Below are positions 29,509-38,362 of a DNA stretch of 64,000 nt, one piece after another; within the stretch, counting starts at the first letter, position 1, and every line of letters starts with the position of its first letter. The notes under the pieces are model-generated. The model was not told the DNA's origin. It saw only the letters and a program-made list of their open reading frames with translations, and did no database searches. The translations under genes and the position numbers were made by a program. Source of the stretch: Polaromonas sp. C04 (GTDB taxonomy: Bacteria; Pseudomonadota; Gammaproteobacteria; Burkholderiales; Burkholderiaceae_C). The stretch is from the NCBI RefSeq assembly GCF_002002705.1, contig NZ_MUNS01000034.1, positions 62,001 through 126,000 of the forward strand. Direction: 5' to 3'.

Positions 29509-29530
29509 AAGTCGTAATTTAGTACGACTT
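29509..29530. promoter_or_regulatory. Palindrome AAGTCGTA-N6-TACGACTT in the aceE/kinase gap
   Basis: Perfect 8-base arms (29509-29516 and 29523-29530) lie 19 bases upstream of the aceE start codon. The form is that of a dimeric regulator site but not the E. coli PdhR site (AATTGGT-N3-ACCAATT). The FixJ-like regulator encoded from the other side of the gap, or an unlinked GntR protein, could bind it. Confidence 0.55.
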
Positions 29531-29555
29531 CCCTAGTTTCTCATATTTTTCTTAA

Positions 29556-29599
29556 ATTTCAAATAGTAGATTTAAATGTCATGATATGAAATTTGAAAT
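29556..29599. promoter_or_regulatory. AT-rich inverted repeats ATTTCAAAT ... ATTTGAAAT
   Basis: Two 9-base arms (29556-29564, 29591-29599) separated by 26 bases in the gap between aceE and the sensor kinase. They overlap the first possible codons of the kinase, which supports a kinase start further downstream. Promoters for both directions probably lie in this AT-rich stretch. Confidence 0.4.
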
Positions 29600-32205
29600 C
29601 CATGGGTGCACCCACCCTTTCGAAGCCAGTCACCTACACTTCAGTCATGCAGAATCGTCCCCCGCCAGGCGCGGTCAAACCAGCGGCCGCCGCACCGCTC
29701 ACTTCGTGGCGCAACTGGTGGCGCCGCCAGAGCCCGACCCATCAGGATCGGCTGGCCTTGCTGGCGCCGATGGCCTCCGTGCTGCTGTTCCTGGCCGCCA
29801 TCGTCGTGGCCTTCTGGTACCTGCAGGTGGAAGAGATCGACCGGGAGCAGGAAGCCGTCAAGCGCGATGTCGAGTACGCGCAGCAGCGCGTGCGCCTGCG
29901 CCTGCTGGAGCGCCAGGAACAACTCATGCGGCTGGCGCGCGATGTGTCCAATAAGGAAGTCGACCCCGAAGAATTCATGGCCCGCTCCGAATCGCTGGAG
30001 GCGCAATACCCCGAAATGCTGGCCATCACGTGGATCAATGCCAGGCGCCGCATCATCGCCAGCCGGGCCGCGCCCAGCGTGCCCACGGCCCAGCAGCGCA
30101 TCGCGGGCGACATCCTGAAGATCGGCGAGACCGAAAACAGCTACAGCCTCACGCGTGAGCTGCAACAGCCCGTGTATGCCCAGCCGCCGGCGCGCGCCGA
30201 CCAGGTCGCCCTGCTGCAGTTGCACGTGCCGCTGGCCGACGGCGGCAAGTTCGCCGGCGTGGTACTGGGCGAATACTCGCTCGACGGCCTGCTGCGCTAC
30301 GGCGTGCCGACAGAGGTGTCTGCCAAGTACTCCGTGGCGCTGCTCGACGACAAAGGCAAACTGCTTGCCGGCAATACGGTGCCGGCACGCAACCCCGCGG
30401 CCAGCCTGCTGCCGTGGACCACGCCGCCCAACGAGTACGAAGTGCCGGTCTCGCCCGTGGGCAACGGCCTGATCATCCGGGCCCAGGCCTACCGGACGTC
30501 GATGGGGGTGATCGGCAGCGGCCTGTTCTGGCTGGTCAGCGCGCTGAGCATGCTCACGGCCTGGATGCTGATTGCCACCTGGCGCCACACCCGGCGCCGC
30601 GTGCAGGTGCAGCAGGCGCTGGTGTCGGAAACCAACTTCCGCCGTGCCATGGAGAACTCCATGCTGACCGGCATGCGCGCACTGGACCTGCAGGGACGCA
30701 TCACCTACGTCAACGCGGCCTTCTGCCAGATGACGGGCTGGAGCGAGCGCGAGCTGGTGGGGCGCACCGCGCCCTTCCCCTACTGGCCCGAAGACGACCT
30801 CGAATCGCTGTCCGCGCGGCTCGAGGATGAACTGCACGGGCGCACCATCCCCGGCGGCTTTCAGGTGCGCGTCAAGCGCAAGAGCAATTCGTTGTTCGAT
30901 GCCCGCATGTACACCTCGCCGCTGATCGACGCCCGCGGCCAGCAGACCGGCTGGATGACCTCGATGACCGACATCACCGAGCCGAACCGCATTCGCGAGC
31001 AGCTGTCGGCCTCGTACGAGCGCTTCACCACCGTGCTGGAGGCGCTCGACGCCTCGGTGTCGGTGGCGCCGCTGGGCAGCAAGGAGCTGCTGTTTGCCAA
31101 CAAGCTGTACCGGCTCTGGTTTGGTTCGCACACGGTGGGCCACCTGCAACTGGTGGCGCAGGCGGGCGTGGTCTCCAGCAGCCACCCCGGCAGCGACGAC
31201 GCACAGGACGACGTCGACGCCTTCATGGGTCTGCCGACCGATACGCTGACACAGGCGCATGCGGGCCACTCCGAGGTTTTTGTGCCGGCGCTGGGCAAAT
31301 GGCTCGAGGTGCGCTCGCGCTACCTGACCTGGGTGGACGGGCGCCTGGCCCAGATGGTGATTGCCACCGACATCACGCCGCGGCGCCACGCCGAGGAGCT
31401 GTCCGCCTCGCAGGCCGAGCGCGCGCAATCGGCCAGCCGGCTCATCACCATGGGCGAGATGGCGTCCAGCGTGGCGCATGAATTGAACCAGCCCCTGACC
31501 GCCATCAACAACTACTGCAACGGCATGGTCTCGCGCATCAAGGGCAAACAGATCTCGGAGGAAGAGCTGCTCGCGGCGCTCGACAAAACCGCGCGGCAGG
31601 CGCAGCGCGCCGGCCACATCATCCAGCGCATCCGCTCGTTCGTGAAGCGCAGCGAGCCGAACCGCACGCTGTCCGACATTCCAGCCATGGTCAACGAAGC
31701 GGTCGAGCTGGCCGGCATCGAGCTGCGCCGGCGCAACGTGCGCCTGAACCCCTACGTGGCCGCGCGCCTGCCCCAAGTCATGGTGGACCCGATCCTGATC
31801 GAGCAGGTACTGGTGAACCTGCTCAAGAACGCGGCCGAATCGATCGAGTCCTCAGAGCGCTCGCCGACGCAACGCACGGTGGAGTTGCAGGTGGTCCCGC
31901 GCCAGCTCGACGAGCAGCCGGTGGTGGAATTCTCCGTGCTCGACTCCGGCAAGGGGCTGGCGCCCGAAGCCATGGAGCGGCTGTTCGAGGCGTTCTTCTC
32001 CACCAAGGCGGAAGGCATGGGCATCGGGCTGAATTTGTGCCGCAGCATCGTCGAGTCGCACCAGGGCCGGATGCATGCCGAGAACCTCTACAATGGCGGC
32101 GAAGTGACAGGCTGCCGTTTCTCCTTCTGGCTACCGCTCGCCGGCCCTGTCAACGACACTACGAATTCGGTAGCAACGACAAAAAACGCTGGGGTAACTG
32201 CATGA
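29593..32205 (+). CDS. Membrane-bound PAS-domain sensor histidine kinase (DctB/FixL-like)
   Basis: 870 residues if the first ATG is used; ATG 29647 (MQNRPPPG) may be the real start, and neither has a clear ribosome-binding site. Membrane segments at about 54-78 and 304-330 enclose a periplasmic sensor domain. Then a PAS domain (347-465), a second PAS-like region (470-595), the H-box with His629 in SSVAHELNQPLTAINNYC, and an ATPase domain (NLLKNAAESIE, DSGKGL, EGMGIGLNLCRSIVESH). It overlaps the response-regulator gene by ATGA. It is divergent from aceE, so control of pyruvate oxidation is plausible. The signal is unknown. Confidence 0.92.
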   Translation: MKSMGAPTLSKPVTYTSVMQNRPPPGAVKPAAAAPLTSWRNWWRRQSPTHQDRLALLAPMASVLLFLAAIVVAFWYLQVEEIDREQEAVKRDVEYAQQRVRLRLLERQEQLMRLARDVSNKEVDPEEFMARSESLEAQYPEMLAITWINARRRIIASRAAPSVPTAQQRIAGDILKIGETENSYSLTRELQQPVYAQPPARADQVALLQLHVPLADGGKFAGVVLGEYSLDGLLRYGVPTEVSAKYSVALLDDKGKLLAGNTVPARNPAASLLPWTTPPNEYEVPVSPVGNGLIIRAQAYRTSMGVIGSGLFWLVSALSMLTAWMLIATWRHTRRRVQVQQALVSETNFRRAMENSMLTGMRALDLQGRITYVNAAFCQMTGWSERELVGRTAPFPYWPEDDLESLSARLEDELHGRTIPGGFQVRVKRKSNSLFDARMYTSPLIDARGQQTGWMTSMTDITEPNRIREQLSASYERFTTVLEALDASVSVAPLGSKELLFANKLYRLWFGSHTVGHLQLVAQAGVVSSSHPGSDDAQDDVDAFMGLPTDTLTQAHAGHSEVFVPALGKWLEVRSRYLTWVDGRLAQMVIATDITPRRHAEELSASQAERAQSASRLITMGEMASSVAHELNQPLTAINNYCNGMVSRIKGKQISEEELLAALDKTARQAQRAGHIIQRIRSFVKRSEPNRTLSDIPAMVNEAVELAGIELRRRNVRLNPYVAARLPQVMVDPILIEQVLVNLLKNAAESIESSERSPTQRTVELQVVPRQLDEQPVVEFSVLDSGKGLAPEAMERLFEAFFSTKAEGMGIGLNLCRSIVESHQGRMHAENLYNGGEVTGCRFSFWLPLAGPVNDTTNSVATTKNAGVTA

Positions 32206-32828
32206 GTTTGATTCCTAAAAAAGGAACCGTCTACGTGGTGGACGACGATGAGGCCGTGCGCGATTCGCTGCAATGGCTGCTCGAAGGCAAGGATTACCGG
32301 GTGCGTTGTTTCGAGTCGGCCGAATCGTTTTTGAGCCGCTACGACGCGCGCGAAGTCGCCTGCCTGATCGTCGACATCCGCATGGGCGGCATGACCGGAC
32401 TGGAGCTGCAGGACCGGCTGGTGGAGCGCCAGTCGCCGCTGCCCGTGGTCTTCATCACCGGCCATGGCGACGTGCCGATGGCCGTGAACACCATGAAGAA
32501 GGGCGCGATGGATTTCATCCAGAAGCCGTTCAAGGAAGACGAACTGCTGGGTCTGGTCGAGCGCATGCTGGAATCCGCGCGCAGCGCCTTCACCGATCAC
32601 CAGCAGGCGGCCAGCCGCGACGCGCTGCTGTCCAAGCTGACCTCGCGCGAAGCCCAGGTGCTCGAGCGCATCGTGGCGGGGCGCCTGAACAAGCAGATTG
32701 CCGACGACCTGGGCATCAGCATCAAGACCGTGGAGGCGCACCGTGCCAACATCATGGAAAAGCTGGGCGCCAACACGGTGGCCGATCTGCTGAAGATTGC
32801 CTTGGGACAGACTGCAGTGAAAGCCTGA
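32202..32828 (+). CDS. FixJ/NarL-type response regulator
   Basis: 208 residues. Receiver domain with VYVVDDDEAVRDSL, phosphoacceptor Asp58 in CLIVDIRMGGMTG, Thr in VFITGHGDVPMAV and Lys in IQKPFKEDELL. Then a LuxR-type helix-turn-helix (LTSREAQVLERIVAGRLNKQIADDLGISIKTVEAHRANIMEKLG). It is coupled to the kinase by an ATGA overlap. An RNA terminator follows. The targets are unknown; the divergent aceE promoter is the nearest candidate. Confidence 0.94.
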   Translation: MSLIPKKGTVYVVDDDEAVRDSLQWLLEGKDYRVRCFESAESFLSRYDAREVACLIVDIRMGGMTGLELQDRLVERQSPLPVVFITGHGDVPMAVNTMKKGAMDFIQKPFKEDELLGLVERMLESARSAFTDHQQAASRDALLSKLTSREAQVLERIVAGRLNKQIADDLGISIKTVEAHRANIMEKLGANTVADLLKIALGQTAVKA

Positions 32829-32839
32829 CGCTACGGTAT

Positions 32840-32885
32840 TTATAGCTACCAGCGCCCGCCCGCTAAGGACCAGCGGGCGTTTTTA
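32840..32885 (+). terminator. Rho-independent terminator, also dispersed repeat copy 2
   Basis: CGCCCGCT (32858-32865) pairs with AGCGGGCG (32873-32880) around AAGGACC and is followed by five T. The stretch TATAGCTACCAGCGCCCGCC-CGCTAAGGACC fits the ATAGC-GCGC-AAGG framework of the repeat family, so the repeat seems to serve as terminator. Confidence 0.85.
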
Positions 32886-32900
32886 CTTGAGAACTGATAC

Positions 32901-33746
32901 ATGACCGCTCAACTCATCGACGGCAACGCGATTGCCAGACAATTGCGCGCCGACGTGGCCCGGCGCACGGCCGCACTCAAAGCCCGGGGCATCACGCCCG
33001 GCCTGGCCGTCATTCTCGTGGGCGAGGATCCGGCCAGCCAGGTCTATGTGGGGAAAAAGGTCGAGGCCTGCGCGCAGGCGGGGTTGCACTCCGTGCTGGA
33101 AAAATATGACGCAACGCTGAGCGAAGCCAACTTGCTGGCACGCGTGCAGGCGCTCAACGTCGACCCGGCCATCCACGGCATCCTGGTGCAACTGCCCTTG
33201 CCGGCCCATATCGACGCGCACAAGGTGATCGAGACCATCGCGCCGGCCAAGGACGTGGACGGCTTTCACATCGCCAGCGCCGGCGCGCTGATGACCGGCA
33301 TGCCGGGCTTCTGGTCCTGCACACCGTATGGCTGCATCAAGCTGATCGAGAGCACCGGCATCGAGCTGCGCGGCAAGCACGCCGTCGTCATCGGCCGCAG
33401 CAACAACGTGGGCAAGCCGATGGCGTTGATGCTGCTGCAAAAGAACGCCACCGTCACCATCTGCCACAGCGCCACGCGCGACCTCAAGGCGCACACGCTG
33501 CAGGCCGACGTGATCGTCGCCGCCGTCGGCAAACCCAACACCTTGAGAGCCGACATGGTCAAGCCCGGCGCCGTGGTGATCGACGTGGGCATGAACCGCA
33601 ACGCGCAGGGCAAGCTGTGCGGCGACGTGGATTTCGCCGGTGTGCGCGAAGTCGCCGGCTGGATCACCCCGGTACCCGGCGGCGTGGGCCCGATGACCGT
33701 GACCATGCTGCTCGTCAACACGCTGGAAGCCGCCGAGCGCAGCTGA
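32901..33746 (+). CDS. folD: Bifunctional methylenetetrahydrofolate dehydrogenase/methenyltetrahydrofolate cyclohydrolase
   Basis: 281 residues, the normal FolD length. Catalytic Lys and Tyr lie in [16 protein letters not shown], folate-site [15 protein letters not shown], and the NADP-binding [15 protein letters not shown]. The C-terminal [18 protein letters not shown] is diagnostic. It interconverts one-carbon folates in the cytosol. Single gene after a terminator. Confidence 0.97.
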   Translation: MTAQLIDGNAIARQLRADVARRTAALKARGITPGLAVILVGEDPASQVYVGKKVEACAQAGLHSVLEKYDATLSEANLLARVQALNVDPAIHGILVQLPLPAHIDAHKVIETIAPAKDVDGFHIASAGALMTGMPGFWSCTPYGCIKLIESTGIELRGKHAVVIGRSNNVGKPMALMLLQKNATVTICHSATRDLKAHTLQADVIVAAVGKPNTLRADMVKPGAVVIDVGMNRNAQGKLCGDVDFAGVREVAGWITPVPGGVGPMTVTMLLVNTLEAAERS

Positions 33747-33803
33747 TGTTGCCCCTGCGCAAACGCCCTTGAACTTGCGGCCCCCGGCCACCAACTAAGC
33801 TGT

Positions 33804-35834
33804 ATGACCAATCCCCTGCTCGACTTCACCGACCTTCCGCTGTTTGACCAGATCCGGCCGGAGCACGTTGCCCCGGCCGTCGACAGTTTGCTGGAGCAGG
33901 CCAACCGGGCGCTGGAGACCGTCACGCACCCGGATTTTCCGGCGACCTGGATCACCATGTCGCTGATTCTGGATGTCGCGACCGAAAAGCTGGGCCGGGC
34001 CTGGGGCGCCGTCAGCCACCTCAACGCCGTGGCCGACACGCCCGAGCTGCGCGCCGCCTACAACGCAGCACTGCCCCAGGTGACCGAATTCTCGACCCGG
34101 CTCGGCGCCGACGAGCGCCTGTATGCGAAGTACAAATCCATCGATGTCGCCACGCTAAACGCCGAGCAGCGCCAGGCGCACAAGAATGCGATGCGCAACT
34201 TCGTGCTCTCGGGCGCCGAACTCACGGGCGCTGCCAAGGAACGCTTTGCCAGGCTCCAGGAGCGGCAAGCCGAGATCAGCCAGAAGTTCAGCGAGAACGC
34301 GCTCGACGCCACCGACGCGTTTGCCTACTACGCGCGCGAGGATGAACTCGACGGCGTGCCCGATGACGTCAAGCAGACGGCGCTCGCCGCGGCCCAGGCC
34401 GAGAACAAGGCAGGCTACAAGCTCACGCTGAAGATGCCCTGCTACCTGCCGGTGATGCAGTTTGCGCGCAGCAGCGCGCTGCGCGAGACGCTGTACCGGG
34501 CCTATGTGACCCGCGCCTCCGACCAGGCGAGCGAGGACGCACGCCAATTCGACAACTCCGCGCTGATCGTTGAGACGCTGGCGCTGCGGCGCGAAGAGGC
34601 GCAGTTGCTGGGCTACGCCAATTTCGGCGAAGTCTCGCTGGTTCCCAAAATGGCCGAGTCGCCCGCGCAGGTCATCACTTTCCTGCGCGACCTGGGCCAC
34701 CGCGCCCGGCCCTATGCCGAAAAAGACGTGGCCGACCTGCGCGCGTTCGCGCACGAGCAGCTCGGCCTCGATGACCCCCAGCCCTGGGACTGGCCCTACA
34801 TCGGCGAAAAACTCAAGGAAGCGCGCTACGCCTTCAGCGAGCAGGAGGTCAAGCAGTACTTCCCGGCGCCCAAGGTGCTGGCCGGCCTGTTCAAGATCGT
34901 GGAGACACTGTTCGAGGTGGCGATCCGCAAGGACAGCGCGCCGGTGTGGGACCCCGGCGTCGAGTTCTACCGCATCGAGCGCGACGGAACATTGGTCGGT
35001 CAGTTCTACCTCGATGCCGCGGCCCGCACCGGCAAACGCGGCGGCGCCTGGATGGACGACGTGCGCGCGCGCTGGCTGCGCCCCGACACCGGCACGCTGC
35101 AGACCCCGGTGGCGCAGCTGGTGTGCAATTTTTCCCAAGGCGTGGACGGCAAGCCGCCGCTGCTCACGCACGACGAGGTGACCACGCTGTTCCACGAGTT
35201 CGGCCACGGCCTGCACCACATGCTCACGCAGGTCAACGAGCACGACGTGTCGGGCATCAGCGGCGTCGAGTGGGACGCGGTCGAGCTGCCCAGCCAGTTC
35301 ATGGAAAACTTCTGCTGGGAGTGGGACGTGCTCAGCCACATGACGGCGCATGTGGACAGCGGCGAGCCGCTGCCGCGCGCGCTGTTCGACAAGATGCTGA
35401 CCGCGAAAAACTTCCAGAGCGGTCTGCAGACGCTGCGCCAGATCGAGTACTCCCTGTTCGACATGCTGCTGCACACCGAGCACGACCCCGAGCAGGATTT
35501 CATGCCGCTGCTGCAACGGGTGCGCGAGGAAGTGGCGGTGCTGCAGCCGCCGGCCTGGAGCCGCTCGATGCACACCTTCAGCCACATCTTTGCGGGCGGT
35601 TATGCGGCCGGCTATTACAGCTACAAATGGGCCGAGGTGCTGAGCGCCGATGCCTACGCGGCCTTTGAAGAGACGGCCGGCAAGGACGGCGTGGCGAACC
35701 CGCAAACCGGCAGAAAATACCGCGAGACCATACTGGAGGTGGGCGGCAGCCGCCCCGCGATGGAATCCTTCAAGGCCTTCCGGGGTCGCGAGCCGAACCT
35801 GGATGCGCTGATGCGGCACCAGGGCATGGCTTGA
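33804..35834 (+). CDS. prlC: Oligopeptidase A (M3 zinc metallopeptidase)
   Basis: 676 residues, close to E. coli PrlC. It starts MTNPLLDFTDLPLFDQIRPEHVAPAVD. The zinc site HEFGHGLHHML gives His, Glu and His, with the third ligand Glu in the following GVEWDAVELPSQFMENFCWE block. It degrades short peptides, including signal peptides, in the cytosol. It follows folD by 57 bases and may share its transcript. Confidence 0.95.
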   Translation: MTNPLLDFTDLPLFDQIRPEHVAPAVDSLLEQANRALETVTHPDFPATWITMSLILDVATEKLGRAWGAVSHLNAVADTPELRAAYNAALPQVTEFSTRLGADERLYAKYKSIDVATLNAEQRQAHKNAMRNFVLSGAELTGAAKERFARLQERQAEISQKFSENALDATDAFAYYAREDELDGVPDDVKQTALAAAQAENKAGYKLTLKMPCYLPVMQFARSSALRETLYRAYVTRASDQASEDARQFDNSALIVETLALRREEAQLLGYANFGEVSLVPKMAESPAQVITFLRDLGHRARPYAEKDVADLRAFAHEQLGLDDPQPWDWPYIGEKLKEARYAFSEQEVKQYFPAPKVLAGLFKIVETLFEVAIRKDSAPVWDPGVEFYRIERDGTLVGQFYLDAAARTGKRGGAWMDDVRARWLRPDTGTLQTPVAQLVCNFSQGVDGKPPLLTHDEVTTLFHEFGHGLHHMLTQVNEHDVSGISGVEWDAVELPSQFMENFCWEWDVLSHMTAHVDSGEPLPRALFDKMLTAKNFQSGLQTLRQIEYSLFDMLLHTEHDPEQDFMPLLQRVREEVAVLQPPAWSRSMHTFSHIFAGGYAAGYYSYKWAEVLSADAYAAFEETAGKDGVANPQTGRKYRETILEVGGSRPAMESFKAFRGREPNLDALMRHQGMA

Positions 35835-35859
35835 CGATAATGGCAGCCGGGAGATTGCA

Positions 35860-36525
35860 ATGACACGAAACATCACCACGCATCTGGCGGCTCTCACCGT
35901 GCTGGCCCTACCGCTCGCCTTCGGCAGCATGCATGTGCACGCGCAAGCGGTCTACCGCATCGTGGGGCCGGACGGCCGGGTCACTTTCTCGGACAAGCCG
36001 CCGCCCGCCACGGCGGGCAAGGCTACGACCATCGATGCCGGCACCTCGGGCCCGGCCGCCAGCGGTCCGGCGCTGCCGTTCGAGCTCAGACAGGTCGCCG
36101 GCAAATATCCGGTCACGCTCTACACCGGCAGCAATTGCGGCCCATGTGGATCGGGCCGGGCCATGCTGAGCAGCCGCGGCGTGCCGTTTACCGAGCGCAC
36201 GGTCAACACGGCGCAAGATGCCGATGCCCTGCAACGCCTCAGCGGCGACAACACCCTGCCATTCCTGACCATTGGCGCCCAGCAACTCAAGGGGTACTCG
36301 GACACCGAGTGGAACCAGTTCCTCGATGCCGCCGGTTATCCCAGGACCTCGCAATTGCCCGCGAGTTACCGCAATCCACCGGCCGCGCCGCTGGTCGCCG
36401 TGCAAAAGCCGGCACCGGCGACGTCCGCGATGGGCAACGCGGCCCAGGAGCCGTCGGGGGTGCCGGCACCACGCCCGGCACCGGATCGCAGCGGGGTGGA
36501 CAACCCGGCGGGAATTCGCTTCTAA
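35860..36525 (+). CDS. Exported glutaredoxin-like protein with DUF4124 domain
   Basis: 221 residues. Signal peptide MTRNITTHLAALTVLALPLAFGSM-HVHAQA, a DUF4124 segment (VYRIVGPDGRVTFSDKPPPA), then a glutaredoxin fold (YPVTLYTGSNCGPCGSGRAMLSSRGVPFTERTVNT) with active CGPC and a cis-Pro loop NTLPFLTIG. The C-terminal 50 residues are Pro/Ala-rich. It is probably a periplasmic thiol-disulfide protein; partner unknown. It follows prlC after 25 bases. Confidence 0.85.
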   Translation: MTRNITTHLAALTVLALPLAFGSMHVHAQAVYRIVGPDGRVTFSDKPPPATAGKATTIDAGTSGPAASGPALPFELRQVAGKYPVTLYTGSNCGPCGSGRAMLSSRGVPFTERTVNTAQDADALQRLSGDNTLPFLTIGAQQLKGYSDTEWNQFLDAAGYPRTSQLPASYRNPPAAPLVAVQKPAPATSAMGNAAQEPSGVPAPRPAPDRSGVDNPAGIRF

Positions 36526-36532
36526 AACCGGA

Positions 36533-36590
36533 TTGCTATATTTTTTATAGCTGACTGCGCCCTTCCCTCAAGGGCTGGTGCCTGATTTCT
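36533..36590 (+). repeat. Dispersed short repeat, copy 3, interrupted at its end by the IS
   Basis: It reads GCTATA-TTTTT-TATAGC (a hairpin), then TGACTGCGCCCTTCCCTCAA-GGGCTGGTGCCTGATTTCT. The end GCCTGATTTC matches copy 4 at 53366. The IS1595 element begins exactly after TGATTTCT, so its target lies at the repeat's right edge. The copy probably terminated transcription of the glutaredoxin gene. Confidence 0.65.
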
Positions 36591-37636
36591 GGCTATGTCT
36601 GCATTAGCTATTGAGATGGGAATCTCCCGAGCGCTTCGCACAAACAAGCGGTAGGTGAGATGTTTTGGCGGTAGCGCTCCATCATGCGGCGCCAGCCGAG
36701 GTAGTTTTCCAGGTACTTGGTGGCCACGCCGTGAAAGCGGCGAATCCACTCCTTGAGGCGACTATCGTAGGCGTTGACATTTTGGATATGGAAGGCTCCG
36801 TCGATGACCCGAACGCCCTGTTGGACATTGATGGCCCGATGGGTCAGGCCCATGTCACGGGCAACCGTTTGATAGACCCGAGCGCCATCCGTGCACAGAA
36901 TGGCGTCCCGGTCCACCAAGGGGCGCAGCACGGCGGCGACATGGGGCGCGTCGATCTTGTCCAACCTGAAGTCGGCGGTTTGTCCGCCGCGGTCACGCAC
37001 TACGAGCACCGCAATGCGCTCCCAATGGGTGCCCACCCCTGCGCGTTTGCGTGCGGGCCGTGGCAACTTACGCTGGCCCTTGAAGGACTCCAAAAAGAAG
37101 GTTTCATCGGCCTCGACAATCCCACCCTCGTGCTCAGCGCGGTGCGCGGCCGCAGCCTCAAGAAAGCGATGGCGCCAGCGAAATGCGGTGTTTTTATCGA
37201 CACCGCAGCATTGAGCCGCCTGGCGCACGCTCACCCCCTCAATCAATGCCTGACCATAGCGCAACCATCGCTCACGTTTGCGCAAGTGCGCCAGAGGTGT
37301 CCCCGTGAGCGCATTGCTGGTCTTGCCGCAAGCGTGGCAGCGCATGCGTGCCAGCCCATGGCTGTGACCCCAAGGTCGTAGTTGTGCGGCCGGGGCCTGG
37401 CAGTGGGGGCACACGTTGGGGCCTGGCAGTACGCTGGCAACTGCACTGGTGGATGTATTGGGCAACTCAGCCAAGGCACTTCGCATCTGCGCCCGCTGCC
37501 GTTTGGTCAGAAATGCCAGTTGTCCGAGCAATTTAACAAAGTCGCTGTGGCCCATATTGCACCTCCACGTCTGGTGACCTCATATTCACTTTAGGCAGAG
37601 GCCTACTCTCTTTCAACAGCTAATGCAGACATAGCC
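36591..37636. mobile_element. Complete IS1595-family insertion sequence, 1046 bp
   Basis: Terminal inverted repeats start GGCTATGTCTGCATTAGCT at both ends, with 19 identical bases and a few more after one mismatch. The element is flanked by an exact 8-base duplication TGATTTCT (36583-36590 and 37637-37644), the target size typical of IS1595. It encodes one intact transposase. Intact ends and a perfect duplication point to recent insertion between convergent genes. Confidence 0.95.
36608..37555 (-). CDS. IS1595-family transposase (DDE, ISXO2-like)
   Basis: 315 residues. An N-terminal zinc ribbon (CPHC ... CHAC) precedes a helix-turn-helix (GVSVRQAAQCCGVDKNTAFRWRHRFL) and the ISXO2-like catalytic domain: first Asp in GIVEADETFFLES, second Asp in ILCTDGARVYQ, and the N/E region in FHIQNVNAYDSRLKEWIRRFHGVATKYLENYLGW. 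No frameshift or stop is seen, so the protein should be active. Confidence 0.95.
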   Translation of the reverse strand: MGHSDFVKLLGQLAFLTKRQRAQMRSALAELPNTSTSAVASVLPGPNVCPHCQAPAAQLRPWGHSHGLARMRCHACGKTSNALTGTPLAHLRKRERWLRYGQALIEGVSVRQAAQCCGVDKNTAFRWRHRFLEAAAAHRAEHEGGIVEADETFFLESFKGQRKLPRPARKRAGVGTHWERIAVLVVRDRGGQTADFRLDKIDAPHVAAVLRPLVDRDAILCTDGARVYQTVARDMGLTHRAINVQQGVRVIDGAFHIQNVNAYDSRLKEWIRRFHGVATKYLENYLGWRRMMERYRQNISPTACLCEALGRFPSQ

Positions 37637-37645
37637 TGATTTCTC

Positions 37646-38317
37646 TTAAAACTTCAGGGTTTTCACACCGCCGGCCGTGCCCAGCAGGCACACATGCGCC
37701 TTCTGGTGCGCGAAGACACCCACCGTCACCACGCCCGGCCACTGGTTGACCTGCGATTCGAACGCCAGTGGATCGCTGATCTGCAAGCCGGTGACATCGA
37801 GGAGTTGCTGGCCGTTGTCGGTCACCAGCGGCTGGCCGTCCGACAGGCGCACGGTCGCGCGGCCGCCCAGCGTTGCGAATTGCCGGATGAGGCGCTGCGT
37901 GGCCATCGGGATCACCTCCACCGGCAGCGGGAATTTGCCCAGCGTAGGCACCAGTTTCGATTCATCGGCAATGCAGACGAACTGGCGCGACTGGGCAGCC
38001 ACGATTTTCTCGCGCGTCAGCGCCGCGCCGCCGCCCTTGATCATGTAGCCGCGGGCGTCGATCTCGTCCGCACCGTCGATATAGACCGACAGTTCGGCCA
38101 CGTCGTTGCTGTCGAACACCGCGATGCCCAAAGCCTTGAGCCGCTTTGTGGACGCCTCGGAACTGGACACCGCGCCCCTGATTTGGCCTTTCATCGTGGC
38201 CAGCGCGTCGATGAATTTGTTCACGGTGGATCCGGTCCCCACGCCGACGATTTCGCCCGGCACCACATATTGCAGGGCCGCCTGGCCGACCAGGGTTTTG
38301 AGTTCGTCTTGGGTCAT
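37646..38317 (-). CDS. rpiA: Ribose-5-phosphate isomerase A
   Basis: 223 residues from the ATG at 38317 ([15 protein letters not shown]); a TTG six codons upstream is less likely. Sequence [19 protein letters not shown] is the substrate loop, DGADEID carries the catalytic acids and [14 protein letters not shown] follows. Non-oxidative pentose phosphate pathway, cytosolic. Its stop codon lies nine bases from the IS end, so its native terminator may have been displaced. Confidence 0.95.
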   Translation of the reverse strand: MTQDELKTLVGQAALQYVVPGEIVGVGTGSTVNKFIDALATMKGQIRGAVSSSEASTKRLKALGIAVFDSNDVAELSVYIDGADEIDARGYMIKGGGAALTREKIVAAQSRQFVCIADESKLVPTLGKFPLPVEVIPMATQRLIRQFATLGGRATVRLSDGQPLVTDNGQQLLDVTGLQISDPLAFESQVNQWPGVVTVGVFAHQKAHVCLLGTAGGVKTLKF

Positions 38318-38362
38318 AGTTCGCTTTTGAGACAATTGGAGACAGTTGCCACGAATTATCCA

